From RBG-16-34-14 sp963727535 (lineage in GTDB: Bacteria > Bacteroidota > Ignavibacteria > Ignavibacteriales > Ignavibacteriaceae), in contig CAVSGR010000008.1 of assembly GCA_963727535.1 (NCBI GenBank), positions 340,939 to 404,938 of the forward strand: a stretch of DNA of 64,000 nt, in the 5' to 3' direction. This document shows positions 56,708 through 64,000 of the stretch, piece after piece. The position numbers and the translations under genes are program-made. The notes beneath the pieces are model-generated. The model saw nothing but the letters and a program-made list of their open reading frames with translations. It did no database searches and was not told the DNA's origin. The first letter of the stretch is position 1. Each line of letters opens with the position of its first letter.

Positions 56708-59700
56708 ATGTCATTTTATAAAAAACTCTTCATCTTAATTATTTTAATTTCTTCTTGCATTTATGGACAGGGAAATTTGCGAGGTGTCGTCAGCGACTCA
56801 CTAAGCAATAAACCATTGGTCGGCGCGAATGTTTTTTTACTTGGTACTGCTTCAGGGAGTGCCACCGATCTTGAAGGACAATATGTAATATCAAATGTCC
56901 CCGAGGGAAATTATACCATCAAGATATCCTACATTGGCTACAAACCAAAACAAGTTAATATAGCTATTGTTAAGAATAGATCAACACAATTAGATATTGT
57001 GTTAGTTCCTGATGTTTTGGAAGGAGAAGAAGTAGTTGTAACAGGACAGGCTTCGGGTCAGATGTCGGCAATAAATCAACAAAGGGCATCTAATACAATT
57101 ATTAATGTAATCTCGGAAGAAAAAATACAGGAATTGCCTGATGCTAACGCCGCCGAGTCAATCGGCAGGCTTCCTGGCGTATCGGTTACCAGGTCCGGAG
57201 GTGAAGCAACTAAAATAGTTTTGCGAGGCATGAGCGATCAATACACAACTGTAACTATAGACGGAGTAAGGATTCCATCTACTGATGCTCAGGGCAGGGG
57301 AATAGATTTGAGTGCGATCTCTCAAAGCTCTTTAGCAGGAATTGAATTATATAAAGCAATAACCTCTGATAAAGATGGCGACGCAATTGCCGGGAGTGTT
57401 AATCTTGTAACAAAGAAAGCACCATCACATAGAGAAATCAGAGGAACATTTTATGGTGGCTACAACAGCATAATGAAATCAGCAAAACAATATGATTTTT
57501 CACTTAAATATGGAGAAAGATTTATTGATAATTTACTTGGTGTTCAGATTAATGGAAATATTCAAAATAAAATTAGAAGCAACGAATATAACGATATCAA
57601 TTATGATCAAAATATTTTAAACCAAACAAGTTATTTTATTAATGAATTTACCCTAAGATTTATTGACGAAGTTAGGAAAAGAAATGGGTTTGATTTAATA
57701 TTAGATTATGATACTCCTGATGAAGGAAATATAAAATTTAACGGTACATATTATAGTACCAACAGGAGTTACATTACCCATCAAAGAGATTATCCCAACG
57801 GGGGTGGTCAAACCCAATATCTTGGGGGGGTAACATACAGATACAGAGATAGAGAACAGGATTTAAAAACCGCCACTATTTCTTTAACCGGCGATAATAA
57901 TCTTATTGGTTTTAAACTTAATTGGGGTCTATCATTCGCTCAATCTACTTCAGACTTTCCATATGATTATCAGCTCGATTTTAGTGAGCCTTCAAATTCC
58001 GGTACTTCAGGAATGCGCTCAGCTCCACAAATAAAAAATAATCCGGAACAGTTAATCCCATATGCTTATAATAATTTTAGGGCTGCAACATTGGCTGGAG
58101 CATATTACTCTTCGCAGGACAACTTAGATAAAAATAAAACTGCCTTTTTAAATTTATCACGAGATTATACTATTGGAAATTTGTTATCAGGTGAATTAAA
58201 ATTTGGAGGCAAATATAATTCTAAGGGGAGAAACAACAACCAGACACAAAACTTTGCACCTTATTATTTAGGTTATTGGCAACCATACGAGAAACTTCCT
58301 GATGGAACAATAAGACCAAAAGATCTTTCGGGAACTTACTTTGATGCATTCTATCAAAGATATTTACAAAATCCATTAAACAATACAGCATCTATGACTG
58401 AATTTCTCAATAGTGATCCAAAATCAAGACTTCTTTATGGAAAATATGATTTGAATCCACTGATAAATAGAGACAAGCTTCGTCAATGGTATGATCTTAA
58501 CAAATATGGAATTAACCAATCAGGTCAAACAAAGGAATATTACAACGATCCAACTTTCACTGCATATTTTTATGATATAACCGAAGCTGTTACTGCCGGA
58601 TATATTATGAACACATTAAAGATTGGTCAGGATGTTACTTTCATTGCAGGATTAAGGGTTGAAAGAGAAGATAATGATTATAAAAACAAGTTTTCCAATA
58701 CTATAGCAGGTGGATTCCCAAGTATTACACTTCCAACCAAGGATACATCTGCAACTTATACTGAATCAATTGTTCTACCGAATTTTCAATTAAATGTTAA
58801 AGTCACCGACTTTATGAATGTTCGTCTTGCTGCCTATAGAGCTCTTGCACGTCCGGACTTTAATATGAGATTGAACACTTACTTCGGATGGCGTCCGGCT
58901 GCAGTAGGTTCCAATAAACAATTAATAGTAGGTAATTCCAAGCTAAAAACTGCTAAAGCATGGAATTTTGAAATAAACACTTCTTTTTATGGAAATGAAA
59001 TTGGTTTATTCTCAATCTCAGCCTTCTATAAAGAAATAGAAGACATGTACCATATGCTAAACCAGATAAATACTACTGGTGATGTTATATTTCAAAAGCT
59101 TGGTTTGAATACACACTCATTACATACAGGAGATTACCAGTTAACTGTACCCTATAACTCGCCTGAAAATTCCAAGGTATGGGGATTTGAAATAGAACAT
59201 CAGATTAACTTTTTCTTTCTTCCAGGTCTCCTGAAAAATATTGTACTTAGTTACAATGCTTCTGTAGTCCGCTCAGAGACGCATTTAATAGGATCAACCA
59301 CAGATACGACATATAATATTATTGGAGGAATTCCTTTTCCAGAATATCATGTACGAGCCATTGAATATAAACAACAGTTAGAAAATCAACCGAAATTCTT
59401 CGGAAACATATCTCTTGGATATGATATTGGTGGATTTTCAGGCAGAATATCACTTTTTCATCAGTCGGATTATTTTTCTTCTTTTTCGCCTACCGGAAGA
59501 GGAGACGTAATAGTAGCAGGATATGATCGTATAGATTTAGCACTAAAACAAAAAATAACAAATTATCTGACTATTATGTTAGCTTTAAATAACCTGACAA
59601 ATCTCAAGGACCAAAACGAGATTGACAATAGGGTCAATCAATATATAATCCCGAACACAAGTCAACGATATGGTTTAACCGGTGAGTTAGGCGTACGTAT

Positions 59701-59710
59701 TGACTTATAA
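56708..59710 (+). CDS. TonB-dependent outer-membrane receptor (pectin oligomer uptake)
   Basis: 1000 residues. Signal peptide (about 1-20). A CarboxypepD-regulatory-like domain (about 22-110, GVVSDSLSNKPLVGANVFL and VPEGNYTIKISYIGYKP) is followed by the plug domain (about 110-235) with EEVVVTGQASGQ, IQELPDANAAESIGRLPGV and IVLRGMSDQYTTVTIDGVRI. The C-terminal barrel ends in a strand YGLTGELGVRIDL. No SusD lipoprotein gene follows, so it is not a standard SusCD pair; a single-receptor system like those of Xanthomonas or Caulobacter is closer. Its promoter carries LacI-like operators, linking it to pectin genes. Confidence 0.92.
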   Translation: MSFYKKLFILIILISSCIYGQGNLRGVVSDSLSNKPLVGANVFLLGTASGSATDLEGQYVISNVPEGNYTIKISYIGYKPKQVNIAIVKNRSTQLDIVLVPDVLEGEEVVVTGQASGQMSAINQQRASNTIINVISEEKIQELPDANAAESIGRLPGVSVTRSGGEATKIVLRGMSDQYTTVTIDGVRIPSTDAQGRGIDLSAISQSSLAGIELYKAITSDKDGDAIAGSVNLVTKKAPSHREIRGTFYGGYNSIMKSAKQYDFSLKYGERFIDNLLGVQINGNIQNKIRSNEYNDINYDQNILNQTSYFINEFTLRFIDEVRKRNGFDLILDYDTPDEGNIKFNGTYYSTNRSYITHQRDYPNGGGQTQYLGGVTYRYRDREQDLKTATISLTGDNNLIGFKLNWGLSFAQSTSDFPYDYQLDFSEPSNSGTSGMRSAPQIKNNPEQLIPYAYNNFRAATLAGAYYSSQDNLDKNKTAFLNLSRDYTIGNLLSGELKFGGKYNSKGRNNNQTQNFAPYYLGYWQPYEKLPDGTIRPKDLSGTYFDAFYQRYLQNPLNNTASMTEFLNSDPKSRLLYGKYDLNPLINRDKLRQWYDLNKYGINQSGQTKEYYNDPTFTAYFYDITEAVTAGYIMNTLKIGQDVTFIAGLRVEREDNDYKNKFSNTIAGGFPSITLPTKDTSATYTESIVLPNFQLNVKVTDFMNVRLAAYRALARPDFNMRLNTYFGWRPAAVGSNKQLIVGNSKLKTAKAWNFEINTSFYGNEIGLFSISAFYKEIEDMYHMLNQINTTGDVIFQKLGLNTHSLHTGDYQLTVPYNSPENSKVWGFEIEHQINFFFLPGLLKNIVLSYNASVVRSETHLIGSTTDTTYNIIGGIPFPEYHVRAIEYKQQLENQPKFFGNISLGYDIGGFSGRISLFHQSDYFSSFSPTGRGDVIVAGYDRIDLALKQKITNYLTIMLALNNLTNLKDQNEIDNRVNQYIIPNTSQRYGLTGELGVRIDL

Positions 59711-59779
59711 AGTGAATAAAATATGAAATCGTACATTCAACACTAAATAATAAACAATATCACTAAAACAGGAGGTGTT

Positions 59780-61495
59780 ATGTTAAGAAAACACTACTTC
59801 GCATTTTCTTTTTTACTAATCGTCATTTTGACAGGGTTTGCCTTCGGACAAAATGTACTCAGGCTTGTTCCGTACGATGGAACCAGCGATACAGAACTTT
59901 TTACTCAAATTATAGCAGATACAACTGCTAATAATGGTATCCCGGCTGATCGTGTTTATGAGCTAGATGGAGGAGGCTTGTATATATGCCAGCAGACTTT
60001 TTATGTGGGGGATATAGATGTTTTAAGATTAAGATCATCTAATGATCAAAAGGCAATCATATACTTATATCCAACAGGTACTGGTAGTAACCCACAGAGA
60101 CCTCCGGGATATTTTACAAGATTAAGAGGTGGTGACCTTGAAATGAGCGGTATAGCACTTTCAGGTTATTTTGAACCAATTGATACTAACTTCAACAATG
60201 TTCAGGGTGGTATGCTAAGAACAGATAATGAAGGTTCAAATATTACGCTTACTAATTGTATTTTTTCAAATATTAATGGTCAGGTAATCCGATGCGAAGC
60301 TTCCACAGGTACTATTAGAATAACAGATTGTATTTTTACTAATCTGGGAGCTTTAAGTACTTCAAACTTTGGTGCCGGAAAAGGAATCGACTTACGAGCA
60401 TCATCGCTTGATTCTTTAATACTTGTAAATAATACCTGGACTAATTACTTAGATCGTGTTGTTCGCCACTACAATTTTAGTAATCCTCTTGAAGGTACTG
60501 GAAATATTGGTTATACACTTATCGATCATAATACTATGTATAATGGTATGGGATTTCACGGTTTGCTTTCTTTGGGAAATCTTGGTAGCAGCATTACAAT
60601 AACAAATAATTTGTTTAAAGATGCATTTGCTGCTGGTGAAGATTCAACTGATGCAACAAGAGCAGCAGAATGGGCTAATACCGGAGAAATGTATCCTAAC
60701 GGAAATAACAGGATAATGTGGATATTTAGTGCCCCCAATGATACAACAAACTGGGTAGTTAGTAATAACTACTATGCAATTTCAGATTCAGGTCAGGCAT
60801 TCTTCGATCAATTTTCAGGATATCCTATTGTCGAAGGATCGCCTCTCTCCTGGCATATTAACAATCGTTTAGGCGCTGATTCTGTAACTGCCTTTACTAA
60901 AATTGATGATCCCATGTTGGTCAATACTCAAATGTTAATGACAAATGTAATGCGCTGGTATGAAGATACTACTCATACTGGTGAACAGGAAAATGGTGGG
61001 AATAGGTCAAAAAATACTCCCAATAGTTGGTGGCAGTGGCCTCAAGATGATATGGACCGCCAGCCTATAGATTTCTGGATAAATGATTTGGATGCATCAT
61101 ACTCAACATCTTCTGTTGCATACACAGGTGCTGAAGACGGTTATCCTGCAGGAGACCTAAACTGGTTCCCGGATAAAAAAGCTCAATGGAATGGATCAGT
61201 TGATGTGGAACAAACTTCGTCATTGATACCGGATAAATTCAATTTAAGTCAGAACTATCCGAATCCATTTAACCCATCGACAACGATTGAGTTTGCTATA
61301 CCAAAGCAAAGTTCAGTTAAGTTGGCAGTATACAACCTTCTTGGTGAAAGAGTTGCTATCCTCCTAAATAAAGACTTACAGGCAGGACATTATCAAACGG
61401 TGTTTGATGCAACTTCATTACCAAGTGGCGTTTACTTCTATCGCATCGATGCTGGATCTTTTACACAAACAAGGAAGCTGATGCTTTTGAAATAA
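59780..61495 (+). CDS. T9SS-secreted right-handed beta-helix protein, candidate pectinolytic
   Basis: 571 residues; a very strong ribosome site AGGAGGT lies just upstream of the ATG. Signal peptide (about 1-24, ending AFGQ before NVL). Residues 25-460 look like a right-handed beta-helix (GGMLRTDNEGSNITLTNCIF, GTIRITDCIFTNLG, SSITITNNLFKDAF). A T9SS tail with LSQNYPNPFNPSTTIEFAIP closes it. The fold and the receptor partner 69 bases upstream suggest a surface pectin lyase or binding protein acting before uptake. No known catalytic set is obvious to me, so it is listed as candidate only. Confidence 0.85.
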   Translation: MLRKHYFAFSFLLIVILTGFAFGQNVLRLVPYDGTSDTELFTQIIADTTANNGIPADRVYELDGGGLYICQQTFYVGDIDVLRLRSSNDQKAIIYLYPTGTGSNPQRPPGYFTRLRGGDLEMSGIALSGYFEPIDTNFNNVQGGMLRTDNEGSNITLTNCIFSNINGQVIRCEASTGTIRITDCIFTNLGALSTSNFGAGKGIDLRASSLDSLILVNNTWTNYLDRVVRHYNFSNPLEGTGNIGYTLIDHNTMYNGMGFHGLLSLGNLGSSITITNNLFKDAFAAGEDSTDATRAAEWANTGEMYPNGNNRIMWIFSAPNDTTNWVVSNNYYAISDSGQAFFDQFSGYPIVEGSPLSWHINNRLGADSVTAFTKIDDPMLVNTQMLMTNVMRWYEDTTHTGEQENGGNRSKNTPNSWWQWPQDDMDRQPIDFWINDLDASYSTSSVAYTGAEDGYPAGDLNWFPDKKAQWNGSVDVEQTSSLIPDKFNLSQNYPNPFNPSTTIEFAIPKQSSVKLAVYNLLGERVAILLNKDLQAGHYQTVFDATSLPSGVYFYRIDAGSFTQTRKLMLLK

Positions 61496-61525
61496 AAAGT
61501 TTCCTCCTTAAAACTACACGATAAC

Positions 61526-61561
61526 AATACAGCCCCTTTGCCTTCAGGGGCTGTATTTTTT
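61526..61561 (+). terminator. Rho-independent terminator of the receptor/beta-helix unit
   Basis: Perfect 12-base arms AATACAGCCCCT and AGGGGCTGTATT with an eight-base loop, followed by a run of T. It lies 31 bases after the beta-helix stop. Confidence 0.92.
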
Positions 61562-61580
61562 AAAAGGAATTAATAAGAAT

Positions 61581-61603
61581 TGGTGGAGGTGGCGGGAGTT
61601 GAA
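61581..61603 (-). other. 23-bp copy of a tmRNA (ssrA) 3' end, candidate att site
   Basis: The minus strand reads TTCAACTCCCGCCACCTCC followed by ACCA: a tmRNA-type T loop, 3' half of the T stem, acceptor strand and encoded CCA. It differs from the E. coli tmRNA end at about one position. The 5' half of the T stem and everything before it are missing: the sequence to the right is AT-rich and unrelated. A lone 3' end is the usual footprint of an integrase using ssrA, so the element should extend to the right of this site, with the intact gene beyond the window. Confidence 0.7.
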
Positions 61604-61877
61604 TGTTTACAATTAAGTAATTAAAAATAAATGAGTTACAGAATTAAAAAATTTATTCACGCACATTTCACACACACTTGATGATTTTTCTTCTTGAGTC
61701 TCTTGTTTTATTTTTATTTAGCTTTAATCAAAAAAACATTACCCCACCGGATTTAGTAATTAAACCATATGCCTCCAAATAGATTTATGTTTTACAGAAA
61801 CACATAAAATTATCTTGCTTCTATTCTTACGGTATTGATAACTGAAAACCAAACTTTGTACATTTCATATCATTCTT
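61604..61877. other. AT-rich gap inside the putative island edge
   Basis: No gene, RNA or clear signal seen. The stretch between the terminator and the next gene, counting from 61496, is 382 bases and also contains the terminator and the ssrA end listed separately. Confidence 0.5.
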
Positions 61878-62703
61878 CTATATATCAACTTTAGAAAATG
61901 GATCTCTATCATCTGCTTGTTTTAGAGCCCATTTAATATATTCTTCTGCTTCTTCATTTAATGAACTTATTCGTTTTTTGTATTCTTTAATATATTCTCT
62001 AATCAAGTTACACTTTTGCCGAAGAATTGCATTAGCTACAAGTTCTTCAACCTTCTTTTTTTCTAATTGAACCAATTCTTCTGCCTCCCTTTTCTTTCTC
62101 TTTTCCTCTTCCCATTCCTTGTGCTTTTCCTCCCAATACTTTCGTTTAGCTATTTCTGCTTGTGAAGCAATTATTAACGCAATAATAAATTCATTAAGTT
62201 TTTTCTTCTATTCTACCTGATTTATTATCAACAGAATTTTTCCTAATAGTCTGGTCCACATAAATATTATCAATTGAAAGAATCAATTTCCCTGTTGGGA
62301 TAAAATCATATTCTCCAAAAGAAGTTATTGTTTTTTCAATCAGTGTAATTCTTCTAGATTTTTCTTTCAAACTAAATGTAATATCGACTCCCAAAACCCT
62401 TACAAATATTTTACTTTCATTAACATAGACTAAATATTTTCTTCTCTCAAGTTCTTTAATTAGAGTATCTAATATTCTTAGTGCTATTTTGGATTCCTGA
62501 TAACTTACTTTTATATCAAAGATTCCATCACCTCTATAACTTGTCAGAAATTTATCCTTTGGAGAAGATAAGTTGAAAGATTGTTCGGTCTTTTTGGTAA
62601 GAGGATGTGTCATTCCACTTTTATCGGGAATTTCAATTTTATTATTCGGGTTCTTTTCATACTCAATTAGTTTCTGAACTTTCAAACCAGGGTCTTTTTC
62701 CAT
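61878..62703 (-). pseudogene. Hypothetical protein with charged helical tail, frameshifted
   Basis: The first frame (likely start 62703, MEKDPGLKVQKLIE) reads IPDKSGMTHPLTKKTEQSF, then RALRILDTLIKELERRKYLV-like text, VRVLGVDITFSLKEKSRR and YDFIPTGKLILSIDN. It stops at 62194 because of one extra A in the A6 run (plus strand T6, 62199-62204). The restored frame continues KLNEFIIALIIASQAEIA, then a long Lys/Glu-rich helix and ends EYIKWALKQADDRDPFS. I know this as a hypothetical family that usually also has an N-terminal helix-turn-helix, which is absent here, so the gene also looks truncated. Function unknown. Confidence 0.6.
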
Positions 62704-63409
62704 TTGGTGGTTTATTCTTTTGTGTTGTTTCGTGATGCTCAAATAGTAAATTGATCCAATCAAGAACAGAGACCTTATTTTCAAATGTGGAGAATCGTTC
62801 TTCAAATTGAAATGACAAGCCATAATCACTTATTGCATCGATTACTCTTTTTATAACTATCATTAACTTTTTTACTTGCATTAACAATTTCAGTATTATT
62901 TTTTAAGTCGTTAATTCTTGTTGATGAGAGACCATTTATTACATATAAGCAAGAATCAAATGCATCCTGCAGCAAGCAAGCAAATTCTTCGTAATAAAAA
63001 ATTGCTTCAAGTAAATGTTTTAAATCATCTGTGGCTGAAGAAACAAAATTTTATGAATTTCTTTCTCAGAACCTGTATCATTCCAGATTTTTTGAACTTC
63101 ATTTGACTCAATTGTTTTAATTACCTGATATCGATTTGAGTCTTTTTCTCCGAGTATTTTGTTATAAAGAAGTTTTCGCACGATAGGATTAATTTTGTAG
63201 GATGCTATGTGTTCAGCTAATTCATAAAAAGCATTCCAATTTCTATTTCTTGCAATTGAAGTAGATTTGAGAGAATCATTAATAGCATTATAAAATTGTT
63301 TTCTTAAATTTTGGCCTGGACCAGATGGAGATGAATAAAAACCTTCAAGTTTTTCTTCCTTTGAGTTTCCCAAAAATCCTGCACCCAAAAAGGACAAACC
63401 TTTGTTCAA
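62663..63409 (-). pseudogene. Hypothetical gene with two frameshifts
   Basis: Three overlapping frames read as one protein of about 250 residues. The first (from a TTG at 63409; start uncertain) reads RNRNWNAFYELAEHIASYKI and LLYNKILGEKDSNRYQVIKT. A base is missing in the T run near 63047. The second continues VSSATDDLKHLLEAIFYYEE and CLYVINGLSSTRINDLKNN. An extra A in the A5 run near 62845 leads to the third, VIDAISDYGLSFQFEERF, ending SETN at 62663. I do not recognise the family. Helical, no signal peptide, no catalytic motif seen. Confidence 0.55.
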
Positions 63410-64000
63410 GATTTTAAATGATGATGACCAGGTCCCAGATACAAAGTTGTTACAGATATAAGATTTGAAAAACTATCTATATTAGTTAGAGATTGAGAAC
63501 TTGTTATAAACAAAAAAATAGTAGAGTCAACATTTACGAAGGCCCCTATAGTCGTTAAAGAATGATTATTATCTATATGAATCCCTTTTACCGTAGATCA
63601 GTTGCCTAATCCATCAATCTCCGTTAACGATGCATCACTTTCAGTAAAAAAATCTCCCTGAACTGACATAAGTGAAGAGAATCCATCGAGATCTGGCATA
63701 GCAAAAACTTCTAATTTTAAGTCTCCCACAACATTAGTAAGCGCGGATGCATCAGCATTGGCTAATACAGGATTATTCTGAACTAAAAAGCTTCCGGGAA
63801 CAAAGACAAGAAGTGGGAAATAAATACTTGTAAGAGAGGTGTTTTTAAGAAATGTTAAACTTCCTTCCAATGTTGTAAGATTTGTCAGAGGAATATCAAC
63901 CAGGTGAGGATTTTCAGATACTTCTAAATCTCCTCCGACAGAAGAAACATTTGTTAATACAGTAACATTAACCAGAGAATTATTGTTTGATACTTTCAAT
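63406..64000 (-). pseudogene. Leucine-rich-repeat (receptor-L-like) gene with internal stop, partial
   Basis: The frame is open at the window edge and reads repeats such as NNSLVNVTVLTNVSSVGGD, NPHLVDIPLTNLTTLEGSL and NADASALTNVVGDLKLEV to LTEIDGLGN, then TGA at 63598-63600. After the TGA the same frame continues the repeat pattern (VKGIHIDNNHSLTTIGAF, SQSLTNIDSFSNLISVTTL) down to a stop at 63406-63408. So a premature stop interrupts one gene. Repeats of this type occur in surface proteins of the BspA/receptor-L class. The start lies beyond 64000. Confidence 0.6.

Noticed and set aside
56384..61495. SusD or SusE/F partner for the TonB receptor
   Set aside because: The only gene following is a T9SS beta-helix protein with no lipobox and no TPR-like SusD features.
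61581..61603. A complete tRNA or tmRNA gene
   Set aside because: Only the 3' part of the T arm, the acceptor strand and CCA are present. No matching 5' acceptor strand, D arm, anticodon arm or tmRNA tag region is found upstream on the minus strand within the window.
63598..63600. TGA read as selenocysteine or tryptophan in the repeat gene
   Set aside because: Other genes in the window end normally with TGA, no selenocysteine element is visible, and the neighbouring genes are also damaged, so a nonsense mutation is the simpler reading.

Overview
The window is AT-rich bacterial DNA that fits the Ignavibacteria (Bacteroidota/Ignavibacteriota side of the FCB group). The main reasons are secreted enzymes ending in a type IX secretion (T9SS) sorting domain with the NYPNPFNP signature, large multihaem cytochromes, a Bacteroidota-style TonB receptor and DUF5916/DUF4861 proteins. 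The taxonomic call is inference; no rRNA gene is present.

Layout. Nearly everything is on the minus strand. 1-9.1 kb is housekeeping: phoH (cut by the window edge), two small envelope proteins, radC, a TPR/periplasmic-binding lipoprotein-like gene, guaA, gcvH, accC, accB and efp. 9.1-16 kb holds a TPR protein, a DinB-like protein, a DUF5916 outer-membrane protein divergent from a CGNR zinc-finger regulator, tRNA-Arg(CCG), a PHP-domain protein and an outer-membrane barrel. 16.3-25.6 kb is an electron-transfer locus: a b-type-cytochrome-like membrane protein, a TPR protein, an FeS/FAD oxidoreductase, a 20-haem cytochrome, a 43-haem cytochrome and a predicted outer-membrane barrel. Together they look like a complete path from the inner membrane to the cell surface. 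25.7-28.2 kb has an ABM-type protein, dapF, and a DUF4395-thioredoxin pair. That pair is preceded by a 35-codon leader ORF with six consecutive cysteine codons, a promoter, a terminator and a possible antiterminator.

28.2-61.5 kb is one large pectin-utilization region. Extracellular steps are pectin methylesterases, GH28, PL9, CE12, GH105 and a TonB receptor. Uptake is by a hexuronate MFS permease. Intracellular steps are uxaC, uxaE, an SDR fructuronate reductase, kduI, kduD and eda, with gnd, a PPi-type phosphofructokinase, a HAD phosphatase and a LarA-like gene alongside. A LacI regulator lies inside, and LacI-like palindromes sit on the divergent promoter at 56.4-56.6 kb. uxuA, kdgK and a susD are not in the window. 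Four genes here (larA-like, a T9SS pectinesterase, uxaC, DUF4861) are each split by a single-base indel.

61.5-64 kb begins, just after a terminator, with a 23-bp copy of a tmRNA (ssrA) 3' end. To its right are only degraded hypothetical genes and a leucine-rich-repeat pseudogene. I read this as the edge of an integrated genomic island that continues beyond the window.

Most interesting: the polycysteine leader/attenuator at 28.0-28.2 kb, the 43-haem/20-haem conduit locus, and the ssrA-end island boundary.
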